Assembly: GCA_963978905.1 (NCBI GenBank)
Contig: OZ022258.1
Coordinates: 41,152,591-41,216,590 of the forward strand
Length of the DNA stretch: 64,000 nucleotides
Reading direction: 5' to 3'
Source of the DNA: Trichostrongylus colubriformis
Lineage: Eukaryota > Nematoda > Chromadorea > Rhabditida > Trichostrongylidae
The position numbers were made by a program, and so were the translations under genes. This document shows positions 35,673 to 48,300 of this stretch, one piece after another; position 1 is the stretch's first letter; the number at the start of each line of letters is the position of its first letter. Below the pieces are notes generated by a model. The model was given only the letters and a program-made list of their open reading frames with translations, had not been told where the DNA came from and did no database searches.

Positions 35673-36297
35673 TTACCGATCGCAGCTGATGCACGCACTG
35701 ATCGCCGGCCGTGATTGCGTAACCCTGCGTCTATGTCGTCCTTCGCCGTCTGTGTCTCCCGGATTTGCCTCAGCCTTTTCAGGGCAGGAGCTTTGGCGTC
35801 GCGTACTCTGACCTGTCTGGTGTCTGACCTCGCGGCGGGAAGCGTGTTGCCGAAGAAAAACCCGGCGTTCAGTGCGTGCTTTAGCTTATATCTGCTGTTA
35901 CCACCTCAGCCTGTTTGCGACGGCTGTTCTTTCGCTTTCTAGCCTTTTTGAATTTTTCGTTATTTTGTTGCACTTGTGTGCATTGTACGCAAGCGACTTA
36001 TCTTAGCTAGTAGACTCGATGCTTTTGTAGCAGGAATGCTTGGACTAGCCAGGGCCTAGAATATTGATGTCATTTTTATTCTGCATGAATCCTCCGTTCT
36101 TCAGTTTGTTCAAGGAAAAATGGTCACAAGAAATTGTTAAATTGTGGCTTGTTCAACCCACAAAGCCTGAAAAGTTACATGCTTCTGTTTTGTCATTGCT
36201 TTAATGTTCTAGGGTGTCACAGGATGATGTTAATACTTCGCAGCTAAATGATGCATGCATGTTTTCCGAATTGAAACGGATGGTCGAAATACCGTTT
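35673..36297. other. No gene recognised
   Basis: The plus frame 35715-35942 has no domain. This may be upstream flank of vps-37. Confidence 0.4.
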
Positions 36298-36299
36298 TA

Positions 36300-36982
36300 T
36301 TAGGTCTGTGCAGAATAAATGGCCAAAACGGAACACTTTTTTCAAAACGCCATAACTTCGCTCAGACACAACTTTATTTGTCGAAATAAAAACCATTCGA
36401 ATCTACACAACCTTGCCAACGATCTGGTAAAGAAAATATGCTATCATGATCAAATTGTGGATTGCGAAAATTAATGAAGTCAACGATGGCATTTTCAACA
36501 TGCATCGTTTCGGCGAACGCCTTCTGACGCAGGTTTGCATCGAGAACCGGGAAAAAGTGGTAATCCGTCAGGAATAGGTCTGGGGAATAAGGGGGGTCAG
36601 GGAGCGTCTCGATCAGTTTCTGCCGGGTGACTTGCGAACTGTGGGGTTTTGCGTTGTTTTGCGCACCCAGTAAAAAATGATGCAGTTAGGCATCGAGCCT
36701 CTCCCTCACCCCGCTTATTCCCCAGACCTATCCCTGACGGATTACCACTTTTTCCGGGTTCTCGATGCAAACCTGCGGCAGAAAAATTATGCACGGTACA
36801 AATGCCATTCTTAACTTTATTGATTCTCGCAATCCGGAATTTAATCATGATAACATATTTTCTTAAACAGATCGTTGGCGAAATTCTGTAGATTCGAATG
36901 GTTTTTATTTCAACAAGTAAACTTGTGTCTGAGCGAAGTTATGGTCAGTTATGTTTTGGCCATTTATTCTGCACAGACTTAG
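36300..36982. mobile_element. Foldback mariner, 683 bp
   Basis: Ends TTAGGTCTGTGCAGAATAAA and its inverse are flanked by TA at 36298-36299 and 36983-36984. The arms of about 300 bp are inverted copies of a mariner 3' end. The right arm (+) reads YSPDLSLTDYHFFRVLDANL. The left arm (-) reads NNAKPHSSQVTRQKLIE, then YSPDLFLTDYHFF. The helix-turn-helix part and first catalytic Asp are absent, and the second catalytic Asp position is N. It lies 180 bp upstream of vps-37. Confidence 0.88.
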
Positions 36983-37162
36983 TATTATTCTGTCAGCTGT
37001 GCTGTTGAGCGTATTACTCTATGACCTTCTAGAGCTTCCACGCTTTTTTGAGATCCTTTCCCATGCTCCGAAGACCATTGGTTTCTTCTCCTGAAATAGT
37101 TGCGTTTGGTGCAACGATGATAGTCACGGGGCTTATTTGTGTTTTCTAAATGATTATTAGGG

Positions 37163-39266
37163 ATGTACAACAGTCAAAGTGCTTACGAATCACTTGCTGA
37201 TGTATGCGTCAACTCTGCGATGGCAAGCATACGAACGATGACAGTGGATCAACTTAACGACCTGCTATATAACGAATCACGTTTTGATGCACTGATTGAC
37301 AATCTTCCTCAGGTATGTTTTCCGATAAATCTATTGCCTTTCTATAAAACTATGCAATTTCGCAGTAGAATCCGATCTTTCGGCCTTCAATCTTCTGATA
37401 TTGACTAAACAAAGTTTATTCATAACGTTATGCTAGATTTCTAGTTTTTTCTTATCGAAGTGCCTCAGAATCAGTCAGGATTGTATTCTGGAAAACCTGA
37501 ATATCTCTGAGAACACTCCCGTCCTGGTGAAGGTCACCACATCCGTCAGTTAAAACGTTTTTATCGGATCAGAAGTAAGGAAATAAATGAGATTCCAAAG
37601 CGAGTTCTATCGAAATAGATTTTTGTTGTTAATTTTGATCCGCTTCAACCGCAAGGGTTTTAAATTTATACAATGTCGCTCCTCAAATACATATGCCAAG
37701 CGGGAAAATCCAGCAGTGTATCTCAAAAGTATACGACTGGTTAGTACCCTTTACACTATGCTCACTTTCAATGTGTTGTGATTCTCGATGTGAAAGTGGC
37801 ATTGATATTATGCTGAGATCTTTTTGCAGATTCGATCTCTTCCAACTGAACGCGAAGCAGGGCTTGCTCAGAACAAGTCTCTAGCTGAATGGAATCTTGC
37901 ACAGGAACCGAAGCTGAATCAGTTACGAACTCAGGTACGTTTCTGTTCTGCATTTGTAAAATATTCAAGGCCCTATAGGTTAAAATATGTTGCATCTTTG
38001 CTTTTTCATCTCTTATGCTATAAAGTGAGCATACTTGTTTTCTTCGGTGCAAGCTCGAGTTTAGCTACATCTTTGTTCGACAACTTCAACTTTAGTACCT
38101 CTGGTACACTAGAGCTAGTGCTTCTACTCCTATTCACATACCGCAAGGCTTCTTTGGCCCGATACGTTTTTTGGTCGCTTTTCCTGTGTTCTGATCACAT
38201 CACTGGTAAATAAGTTACTCATTTTTGGTCTGAGTCGCATTAATCCGAAACTTTACTGTTCTATTAGAGGTGAAATCTCACTAATCATTGGTAGTAGTGC
38301 ACTCGTGATAGATGAATGATTCATTTTTCATATTAGGTTCTTACTGATGGAGTGAAACCCTTCCGAGCATTCAAATGTTATTTAGAGCTATGCTGGAATT
38401 TAGTACTATGATTTAAGTGAAAGTCGAGTATGGTGCTTCCCAATGAAATCGCTCGGTGACCTGTTGTTGTTTCTTTTATGTTTCATCAACAGCGGGCGGT
38501 CGACCTTCCGTCGCATCAGTCGGCTATCTTTAACTATTTTACTATTAGAATAACGTTATGTTATACAGCATGTGTTTATAACATTATCTAGAACTGTGTT
38601 GTTCATCAATCGTCCAAATTGTTCCGAAAATCAGTTTTATCCCATACTTTTTAATCTGGTGGGGTGTGTGGAGATAGCGAGCAGAAGTATTAACTTTTAG
38701 GTGAAAGCTCTGCATGGTCAAGCATCTGCTCTGCGATCTGAAATGGAATCTTTGAAAGCTAAACTAGGTGAAAAATAATGTTTTGGAAGGTAAAAATCAC
38801 TAATGTATATTTCAATTGTTTTGTAACACACTGTTTCCCAGATGAAGTTTCATCCTCCAAATCTCTTGACACGACGAGTAATTTGCTTCAAGTAGCAGCT
38901 CAGGAAGCAGATGACGATGCTGAGGTATTCACTGCATCGTCCATCTCACTTTTTCATAGTGTAACTTTATACAATGTTTAGAGCACGACTAAGGCTTTTC
39001 TTGCCGGCGCGATTCCTGCCGAGCAGTTCCTCAAAGATTTGTTGGAGAAGAAAACTTTAGCTCATTTGCGGTAATTCAGCTTCCCGTGTATTATACCTTT
39101 CTTCGTGATTGTAGTCACATGGCAATGGTTTTTCAGGAAAGTCAAATCAGATCGTTTAATCACGATTTTGAGAGACCAACAGTATGTGAACTCCGCGCCT
39201 CCAGTACCACCGCGCAGTGCACCTTATCCAGACATTCCAGTTCCCAACAGACGTTCTTTTTACTGA
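37163..39266 (+). CDS. vps-37: VPS37, ESCRT-I subunit (Mod(r) domain)
   Basis: Six exons (37163-37312, 37830-37934, 38701-38767, 38842-38924, 38982-39070, 39137-39266) join with consistent phases and GT-AG introns to 207 residues. This is close to the usual size of short VPS37 proteins. The Mod(r) signature is clear: DQLNDLLYNESRFDALIDNL, then NKSLAEWNLAQEPKL, a coiled-coil stretch, SLDTTSNLLQVAAQEADDDA, and AEQFLKDLLEKKTLAHLRKV. The tail is Pro-rich (APPVPPRSAPYPDIPVP). VPS37 is part of ESCRT-I with TSG101/VPS28/MVB12 and sorts ubiquitinated membrane proteins into endosomal vesicles. An AG sits 2 nt before the ATG (possible trans-splice site). It is the first gene of the cluster. Confidence 0.9.
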
Positions 39267-39636
39267 AACAAGTTCATATGTTTCTTCCTATGATTGCAAC
39301 TTCGATTTGTGTGGTACGATCTTGGCTACTTACAACTTGAAAAATTCCCGTTTTGTAATCAACAATCGCTTCTTCGTTTTTATGATATTATTTCCACTGC
39401 GGACGAATTCCTGTGTTCGGGTATTCTTTGATCAGAATGTTTCATCTGAGTGCAACAGCAGTTGATTGATTGACAAATTGGAGGTTATCAATAGATTTTG
39501 TTGCATAAACATTTGCTTGTACTCGCTTTTTCCAAATGAACAACAGTTGCGCGTGCTCTGTCTATTGCGGTTTCAGATTGAAGCATGTTTCGTTCGCTAG
39601 AGATAACTAACTTGAGATTCATGATACGTCGTTAAG

Positions 39637-42600
39637 ATGCTAGCCGCTTGCCGGCCTTTATGCAGAAGTGTATGTCGTAAGATGGCTACTCTCCGAGAGA
39701 TGGCGGGACCACAGGACCCTCAACTTTTATACGAACCCAAGTTTCCTGATACGAGGGAGTATCCTGAGTGGGTTTTCAAAGTAGTCAATTGAACGGAAAA
39801 CGCTCAGAATTTTAACAGAGGTGGATTTCTTCAAGTTGATTAATCTTGTTCAGGTATGACCTTTTGAACGTTCGGATACAAGGATATGATTTTACTCATC
39901 TAGAAAAATTTCAATCATATGTTGACAGGATGGCTCGAAGGTTCAAATTCAACGTCGTTGATAGGTAGTGATAATTTACTTCATTCGATGCATTTTTTAT
40001 CTGAACGTAATATTCAATGGGTGCTGTGATGACTATCAGAACGAGGCACCCACCTTCTCTCTGTATGACTCCTTTGTGGATCACGTGGTCTGGGATGTAA
40101 TCTGAGTGGGCGCATTGCATATTATAATGGGTTACACCAAAGCATCTTCGAGGGTCCAAGCTGCACACTCAAGCGTATATTTTGCATGAGCCTGTGGAAG
40201 AAGGAAGATGATCCTTCCTCCTTCCTTATTTTTGTCAGAGCCTGGAAGAAGGAAGATGATCCTTTCTCCGTCCAGGCTCTGACAAAAATAGCGTCCACTG
40301 TGGATCCCATTCATGTCGATAGCACCGAAATTATACTGATATACTAGAGAATTAGCTTCAGTTGGCAGCTTTTCGTACGAACATGGATTATCGAGGACTT
40401 CTATTTTTTCACAAAAAAGATTTTGGAAGAACCCAGAGACTCATTCATCATTTCAACATCTCACAAATGAAATCTCAGGCCTCCTACCAGGGTCAAGCGT
40501 CCAGATGAGGAAAACTTTCAAAAAATACGACCCCCCTTTTTCTGCACAAAAACCATCAATTAAGCATTTACCGATTTTTTAAATGCTCACCACCAATATA
40601 CAACTGAGACACAAAAACCCGAAAAATATGTGATACAGGTGGAATTCCAGTACTATACACTCAATATATAATCTATGAATCCCAGATTCCAGATCGCATC
40701 ACCCTTCTACCTCATAATCGAAAAATTTCAAACAATAATTCAGAATACTCCACACTTCTAGAGAAGTTAAGGATCTCATGTCAGGCGACGGCTGCGACGA
40801 GGCGATCACGATGGAGCGTGGTATCTTCCCCATACTAAATTCCGACATTTTGGAAATAGTTTAAACTTTACCTAAAGCCCATCTTTCAAGCAGCTGTAAA
40901 CTGTTTTCCTAATAACTCCCTCAGACCTATCCATTGCCCGTTTGCTTTCCCCAATGGTTGCTTAGTTCTCGATATGGGTTTCCAGATGAGGATTTGATGA
41001 GGAAAATTTCGAAGTGTTCCATTCAAATGGCCATAACTTCCTTCTAACTTAACCATATGAGTTCGTTTTGGTGAAGCAGGGTCTGCTAGGTTGTCGCTTT
41101 CGAATGACTACCTGAGCTTTGCCATATCTTCAAAACGAAGGAAGTTAGTTTGAGGGAAGCTTGATGAGGATTTGATGAGGAAAATTTCGAAGTGTTTCAC
41201 GGAAGTGGCCATAACTTCCTTCAATCTCAACCGTATGAGTTCGTTTTGGTGAAGCAGGGTCTGCTAGGTTGTCGCTTTCGAATGACTACCTGAGCTATGC
41301 CATATCTTCAAAACGAAGGAAGTTAGTTTGAGGGAAGCTTGATGAGGATTCGATGAGGAAAATTTCGAAGTGTTTCACGGAAATGGCCATAACTTCCTTC
41401 AATCTTAACCGTATGAGTTCGTTTTGGTGAAGCAGGGTCTGCTAGGTTGTCGCTTTCGAATGACTACCTGAGCTATGCCATATCTTCAAAACGAAGGAAG
41501 TTAGTTTGAGGGAAGCTTGATGAGGATTTGATGAGGAAAATTTCGAAGTGTTTCACGGAAGTGGCCATAACTTCCTTCAATCTTAACCGTATGAGTTCGT
41601 TTTGGTGAAGCAGGGTCTGCTAGGTTGTCGCTTTCGAATGACTACCTGAACCGTGTCATATCTCTGAAACAAAGGAAGAAACCTGCAGAAAAGCCAGTCG
41701 AGGAAAGCTTTTTTTTTCGCCGAATTTGCGAGATATTCCCAAGATTCTTCAGAAAAATTGATTCATGGTTACTGAAATTTCTCTAGTATGCATCCTTCGC
41801 TCTGGAAGGCCTAGTGGGAGGGCAAGAAGTGTCGGTCAGCTTTTCTGTGGGATGCGCCATGCATGGGGATTTCATCCACATTCTCAATGAATACAAACGT
41901 TTTTGCGGTTTGTATAGTCTGCTAACACGAGATTACCTACTTGCAATCGTAGTAATATATGAAGGAAGTCCATATCAGCTAATTTTCCGTTTTCATCCCA
42001 ATGTTTTTGCAGTGTCCATCCACGGTAGTACCTGTTGATAGATATCGCTTTCTACGGTTAATCGGTGAATTTTGTGAATTTCGGAGGTGTCCCTGTACGT
42101 GGTTCCGGTGTCAGCGGACCAACGAAAGGTCTATTGGCGTTGACCGGTTTCGTTGCGGATCGCGCCATGCATGAGGTTCCCATGATGATTGAGTCAAACT
42201 AGTTTCAGGTACCAACCTAATTAGTCAGTTTTATCATTTCTTCCCTTACACTTTAGACCCTCTGCGTGAGAACTTCTGTTGATCACTAGTACCTCAACGA
42301 TTACGACCCCCCCCCCCCTCCTAGCGGACCAAGTACGACCCCCCCCCCCGTTGAGGACTCCTCAACGGAGGCTTGACCCTGCCTCCTACTGCACATTATA
42401 TTCAATGACGTTCATTTGTTCGAGAGAGATGATGATCAGGAGTGGGTGTCTTTCTCACGCTCAATGAAGCGGATTGTGTTGTGTTGTGGTGGTTCCCTTG
42501 AGGAACGGAAAGATGACCTAGAGAAAGGAATCAGGTTCTGAATGTCTATCACTTCCAACAATTAAGCATCTTGACTGTCTAAAGGATGTGCCTTTAAAGC

Positions 42601-44952
42601 TGAACCTCTGATTTTGAAGCATTTGAAGTGATGAGGGTTGGTTCAAGCTTTCGTGTCCTTTTTTGCGAACAAACGTTCGAAAACGTACGGGATCGCATCC
42701 GTGGTACTTGAGTTCGGCTTCCAAGGCTACTTTGCTCATTTTACTTTAAAAAAACTTTGGGAACAGCTAAGTGTGGTTATCTAAACAGGGCCCCATTGAT
42801 GTAAAAGAAAGTACCGTACCGTTATAGAACTCTCAGTCTTTCTGTCTGCTATCCTTATTGCAGTTATGCCGTAGCTGCACAAACGCAACGTGTGGTGGTA
42901 TATAAGCCAAACAGCACTATCGTTGATAATGAAATAAAGCTATCCCTTTATGATCGGTAAGACAACTGTTGCCAGTCCATTCAGTTCTTGACTTGTTTTC
43001 ATTGACGGAGCTGATTTTGAGTCTTCTTTTTCAGTGATTTTATCGTAATCTTCCAGAGTTGTTCGGCTGAGTAATGTGCCGGCGCCACAACTTCAGCTCT
43101 TTATCTCACTCATCCAAACACATCTACCAGTCGGCGTTACTGTATGTCTCTTTTTCTTTCGAACCCTTCAGTGTTTTGTTTTCCCTCAATTTTGACGATT
43201 CCTGATATTTTCTGGTTATTCCCCTTGATACAATGAAATGGTCTCTGCAGCTCGGAGAGGTGCTGTTTTCTGTACCGGAAGAAAGAGTGTTCATGTTCTC
43301 ATGTTTCGAGTGTTTTCTTTTGAAGGTTTTCTTGATCCAGTAACTATTTTACGGTCTAGCGTTTGCGCTCACACTCTGTTTATGAAGGTTTAGACTTCTT
43401 CATCTTGTGGCCGTGCTCTGCAATTGCAGTTGTTTGGGCGTTGGAGCACTGTTGAAGCAGCTGTACCGTCGCGATATTGCAGCGAAACAATCGGTTGTAT
43501 TCTCACGTGGGACTACTCGCTCTCTCGCGTAAGGCTGACGGAATGATATACCGTTTGAGGCAGTTAAGCGCGTCTGCTATGTAACGAAGACTGCAAAGTT
43601 GGCGTTCGAATTTCTCAGCTCGCTTCCATGAACACCACCTCAATGTGGTGTGAGCCGAATAACTCATTGTGAAATCTGGGCTACTGTCTAAGTTGCGTTT
43701 CATTAAGTTTTTGCTAGGTGAGTGCAAGAATGATGTTTGTGAATTTGAGGAAATGGTAGAGAACCAGGTGGCGATTCTACCTGCCTAGTGGTTTCTCCTT
43801 TCGTACTTCTGACGAGAAAACCCAAGATGATGGCCTTCATGGGTCATAGTTGCCTCCTCTTGCTTCGGAGTAATAGATGTCCAACCTTAACTCGCTGTTT
43901 TGAAACGAGCGTTGTGGTTAAAGATTCTTGTTATAGTTTTTCTTTTGTTCAGGCTCCCAGTGCTGTCCTCGTCTTGCATTGATGAAATTCGCGCTGTAGA
44001 TGAGCCTCCTCCTCTAGATTTCTGAGAATGGCATTCTTGATGCGGCGGGAGTTATCAGATCGAGCAGGCTGAGTCAGCTTAAGCCAGATTCTCATACTTA
44101 CGGATCGGCCTACCCTTCGTACTGGGTACAACCAAGAGTTGTTGTCGTGTGCTTGCATTGGTGATTAATTTTCTCTTGTGGCTGACTTTGACCTTAAAGG
44201 AGGCGGTGATTAACAGCTGAAGTGTACAACGAATACTTCCAGCAGGCACCAATTTTCTGTCAATTTTGTGGTCGATCTCGGCACGGGTTTTAGCATTTTG
44301 GCGAACCGTGCACCCGCGATGTTCTTTCCTCTGGGAAGATAATGTTCCACGAAAAGGCAATCGACGAACAAAACCTGATTGATTACGAAATTGTTCAGCT
44401 CGATATGTGCCTTACGTAGCCTTACGCACACTGATAGCGTAAGATAGCAAAGCGCAGACAGGATTTCGTTAAATTCAGTGTTCTTAAGGACAGATGGACA
44501 CACAGTGAATTCAGGGTCGCAAACGCTACGGATGACATCGTGGCATCTCACCTGAGAAGGGTCTATTTTTTCCATTTGGTATACGTCGATCTCCCGCTTT
44601 TCCTTTTCTGATGCGGTTTCTCGAGTGTGTAAAGTAGAAAAGTAGCATGTCTTGTAATTGAAATTTAGTTTTCGTCACCCTCTGGCATATTTGATTATCC
44701 CATTTTTATGATCCTAAATATCAATTTCGCATTTTTATCTTTGGAAACTTTCGAATTATATTTGTGTTGTGATTCCAACAATTCATATATTCTAATGGGT
44801 TTCATTGATCTGTTTCACAGGTGACATTCAAACAACACGAAAAAGCGGACGAAGATTATCGATACATTCCTGACATACTTTTGAAGCAGAAACAAGATGA
44901 GCTCAAATCACTCGATGATCCAGTAGTACGGAAGAATCTTGGATGGGAATGA
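39637..44952 (+). CDS. mrpl-48: Mitochondrial ribosomal protein mL48
   Basis: Five exons (39637-39767, 39854-39964, 42864-42956, 43057-43141, 44821-44952) give 183 residues with all phases consistent. The N-terminus MLAACRPLCRSVCRKMATL is Arg-rich without acidic residues, as in a mitochondrial import signal. The S10-like fold of mL48 follows: YDLLNVRIQGYDFTHLEKFQ, a strand/helix with YAVAAQTQRVVVYKPNS, then VVRLSNVPAPQLQLFISLIQ-THLPVGVT, and a charged end KQHEKADEDYRYIPDILLKQ. The donor of exon 1 is gtgggt; a frame running past it (to 39792) is intronic. Intron 2 (2.9 kb) holds a 178-bp tandem array, and intron 4 (1.7 kb) an RTE fragment. An AG directly precedes the ATG. It lies 370 bp after vps-37. 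Confidence 0.8.
40120..40320. repeat. Inverted repeat inside mrpl-48 intron 2
   Basis: TTTTTGTCAGAGCCTGGA and its inverse TCCAGGCTCTGACAAAAA flank a repeated GAAGGAAGATGATCCTT block, which also occurs once upstream. Probably a small MITE remnant. Confidence 0.55.
40321..40984. other. Intron DNA with no recognised feature
   Basis: Part of mrpl-48 intron 2. Short frames only; no domain or repeat recognised. Confidence 0.45.
40985..41680 (+). repeat. 178-bp tandem repeat, ~3.9 units, inside mrpl-48 intron 2
   Basis: Units begin at 40985, 41163, 41341 and 41519 with GATGAGGATTTGATGAGG, an exact 178-bp period. Each holds GGCCATAACTTCCTTC and GTGAAGCAGGGTCTGCTAGG. Units are nearly identical to each other, so the array is young or homogenised. 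Confidence 0.97.
44079..44575 (-). pseudogene. RTE-type LINE fragment (endonuclease end), inside mrpl-48 intron 4
   Basis: The minus-strand frame contains SSQRKEHRGCTVRQNAKTRA then EIDHKIDRK. The TRAEIDHIL(T) block is characteristic of the C-terminal endonuclease of nematode RTE elements. A shifted frame (+1) carries NWCLLEVFVV, the next block of the same domain, so at least one frameshift is present. No reverse transcriptase follows. Confidence 0.6.
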
Positions 44953-45318
44953 TCTATCATTTAATATGTTGTAGAGATTTCAGAGTATTCCATTTATTAG
45001 AGTGCGCTTATTGAAGTTTATTGTTGTCTCAATATAGGATGTTGTTAGATCTTCTAGGAGTAAATACTTCAGTTTCGTACAGTGTTTTTGTTATTTGTTG
45101 CTTGTTCTTAAATACCGCTGAAATCGTTCGAAGTGACAAGACTCTCCTTCTTTTTAAACTGCACCATGCGGGTAAAATTTTGCATACTACAAGGTATCTG
45201 AAACCTCGGTGCAGTGATTGGTTCTACTTTTTCTTTACTTATTGTGATGTTGAACATTCAGATTAGACCCTTAAATCTCCTCATTTCATCGTCGTTTCGT
45301 CGCTGTAGATTAGTGAGC

Positions 45319-48300
45319 ATGTCCTCAGGGGAAGTCGAAAGAGTTGTTCCGTATGAGCTTGTGGACATCGGTGCCAATCTTGGACACCCCCTCTTCAAAA
45401 ATGATCTTGACGACGTGTTGATGCGTGCGAAGCAATCAGGTTTGCTTCCGAAGATTATTAATCCTATTTCGTAGTAGGTGGAATGCCGAATTTCACTACC
45501 CTTAACAATGTAGTGTTGAGCGTGCCGCTCCAAGCTCTAGTGAAGCTTTGAATGACTGATTAAAAATTCCCTTGTAGTGTCGGCGTTCTCTATTCTGTTT
45601 TGCCTAGAAATTGATAGGTCGAAAATAGGTGGTAGCGCTCTTGGATGACCGGGTTTGGGTATTTGCGCTTTTTGGTTGGGTTCTGGAGTGGCTCTGATAA
45701 TAAGCACCTACAGATTCATTGAGAGTACGGGTACATGTGGTGGGGCGCTAAATGCCCTGTCGTAAATTGAAGTGCTACTTATATATTAATAAAGCTCCAG
45801 TTCTGGTAATCATTTAGGGATATCAAAGCTGATGATAACCGGCACATGTGAAAAAATCAGTCAGGAAAGCATGAAGTTAGCCGAAACAATGCCTGGATTC
45901 CTCTATTTTACTGCAGGTGAAGGTTCTGGGAGGACGTATGTTCTGGATTCTTTTTCCTGCTTAAGTCTACTACTTCCTTCATCATTTTCGTTTTCTTTCA
46001 GGCGTACATCCGCATGATGCAAAAGACTTTGACGAAAACACTATGGATACTATAAGAACGCTTCAGGCTAGCGATCTACTTCATTTTTATCTCTTTGTGC
46101 GTTAAAATCATTATTTAAAGGCTCACACGCAATGTGTTGCTGTTGGAGAATGTGGGCTAGATTTCAATCGAAACTTTTCTCCTCAAGACGTTCAAAAAGA
46201 GGTATTTGCGAAGCAGGTGCGATTACCTTTGTTTCTCACATTTGAGACACAACAAATTTGTTCACTAGTTTTTGGGTGGAAATGGCATGTGAATTGCAAA
46301 AGGCTTTATTCATACACGAACGTGAAGCCCACGAAGACATGGTACGAATTCTGAGCGATGCTGGAGAAAGGTGATATTTTAGAAGTTCAATGATGCGCCG
46401 TCTTATGCCTGCTAACTAAAAATTATAATAGGTTGCCACCAGCCGTCATTCATTGCTTCACTGGAACTGAAGATGAGGCAAAGAAATATGTTGAAATGGG
46501 ATTGTATATTGGCTTAACAGGTGTGTCCCGCCTTAGTTCAGAAACTATAATATTTTGTTTGGTTGAAGAAGTCTTTCTAAGCTGCGCACGTGTAGGATTT
46601 TTGTGGAAGGACCGCTTAACGAACGGCGTGCAGGTGGCTCTTCGCAACGGCTCCATTCCTCTTGATCGTCTTCTCATAGAAACTGATGCGCCATTCATGT
46701 ATCCGAAGATCAATGACAAAAAATTACCAGCAAATGTGAAAGAAGCATTCACTGAACCGACAAAACAACTACACAAGGTAAACTATAAGATAATGCCTTA
46801 AATATCTTACTTTGATTCCTTGAGTGTGCTCCGATTATGTCACCTTTGGTATTACACTGACTTAGTAATATGTTTTCTAGTTGATAAGTTATGAGTTAGT
46901 TATAGTTCCGTTTATATATCAACAAGTACTTCTTGTATTATTTTAGTTCACCTCTTTCAATCGAAATGAACCATGCGCATTAGCTGCGATTTGTGAAATG
47001 ATAGCAGCTTTCATGGGAAAGGATCCAAAAGAGGCAAGCTTCTATGAAATATTAGCAGTTCGAATCGAGCCATTTTTACTTCATGTCGCATATGTGTCGA
47101 TTTCATGGAACTGAAGACACAGGCACTCTTTATTATAGGCATTTATAGAAGCCTGTTAAAGGTGATTTTGGCCGCTTGTGGATAAACGAAAAATGTGGTG
47201 GATAAACGAAAAATGTAGAAGTCGATATGCTTAGTTGTGCAACAGTAAATAGAATGCGACAGTCAGAAATCCTCCGGACTCTCTTCCCCTCATGCAACGG
47301 AGTTCGTGTTTTCGCGCCCTCTGCATCACTGGCCGCTTGCTGGTGCAGACGGGGGCAGCTATGCAGCCGGCTACGGACATTGCTGTCGTCGCACCAACCC
47401 ACTCCGCTGCAGTGCGAAGACCGCAATGCAGGAAGGACACTATAAAGATCCCAATGTGCGCGTTTCGCCTTATGTGCTCCTTTGAAAACTCGCAATTACG
47501 TCCACTGAGATACAGTAGCGGTCAAAATTATATGCAATTTTTGGACCTTAACCATAATTTTGGTCGACATTTACAAACTCGTTTTTTTAGTAATTTGAGG
47601 GCAACTGCTACTTCATGAAAAGTTATCTCAGCCGAGCAGGATGCAATGTGAAGGTCGAAAAATTATTTACTGAAAGCTCTGAATATGACCAAAACTTTCG
47701 AAAAATTCAATCAGCCATAAAACGCTTATAACTCAACGAAACGAGCCGTTGTGCAAAAAGTAGAACGGAATGAGGCTAAACATTGCTACCCGTCATTTGG
47801 ATTATGACGGCACTTTACAACACTGAAACACGGTGTTGATCATTTTTAGTGTTATCAGTTAAATCATTTTCCCACCTTCACACTGCATCCTACTCGGCTG
47901 AGAATCTTTACTTCACTGAGTGACAGTTGCCTCCCAGACACAAAAAAATCGAACATGGTATGTAAATGCTGGCCAAAGTTATGGCTGAAATAAGAAACCG
48001 CATATAGTATTAGGTAGTCTAAAAAGTCTTTTCGTATTTTTAAATACCGCTTTTTCCCTCAAAACTGCTTTCCAGAAAATTTCTTCTGTACATATATATG
48101 TAGTACAAGTCCACACGCATCTATAGGTATTGTTGTCTTCCATCTCCCGGATAACCCTTTTCGGCAAAATAAAAATATCAAAAGTCACTTCATTTTCAAT
48201 TCCAATTTTTTTTATCTTTGAATGGCGTTAGACAGGGAAAGGAAAAGGTGATAATCCGATGGAGCAAGATCAGGGCTATAAGACAGCCATTTTTATCCAA

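Noticed and set aside
39768..39792. Extension of mrpl-48 exon 1 to the stop at 39792 (…EYPEWVFKVVN)
   Set aside because: Using the gtgggt donor at 39768 gives the phase that joins exon 2 and reproduces the mL48 domain; the extension does not.
43252..43325. Possible extra mrpl-48 exon (LGEVLFSVPEERVF)
   Set aside because: It has splice-like ends, but inserting it interrupts the direct match of exon 4 to exon 5 in the mL48 fold.
45258..45533. Minus-strand 91-residue frame opposite TatD exon 1
   Set aside because: Shadow of the plus-strand exon, which has family motifs and splice sites.
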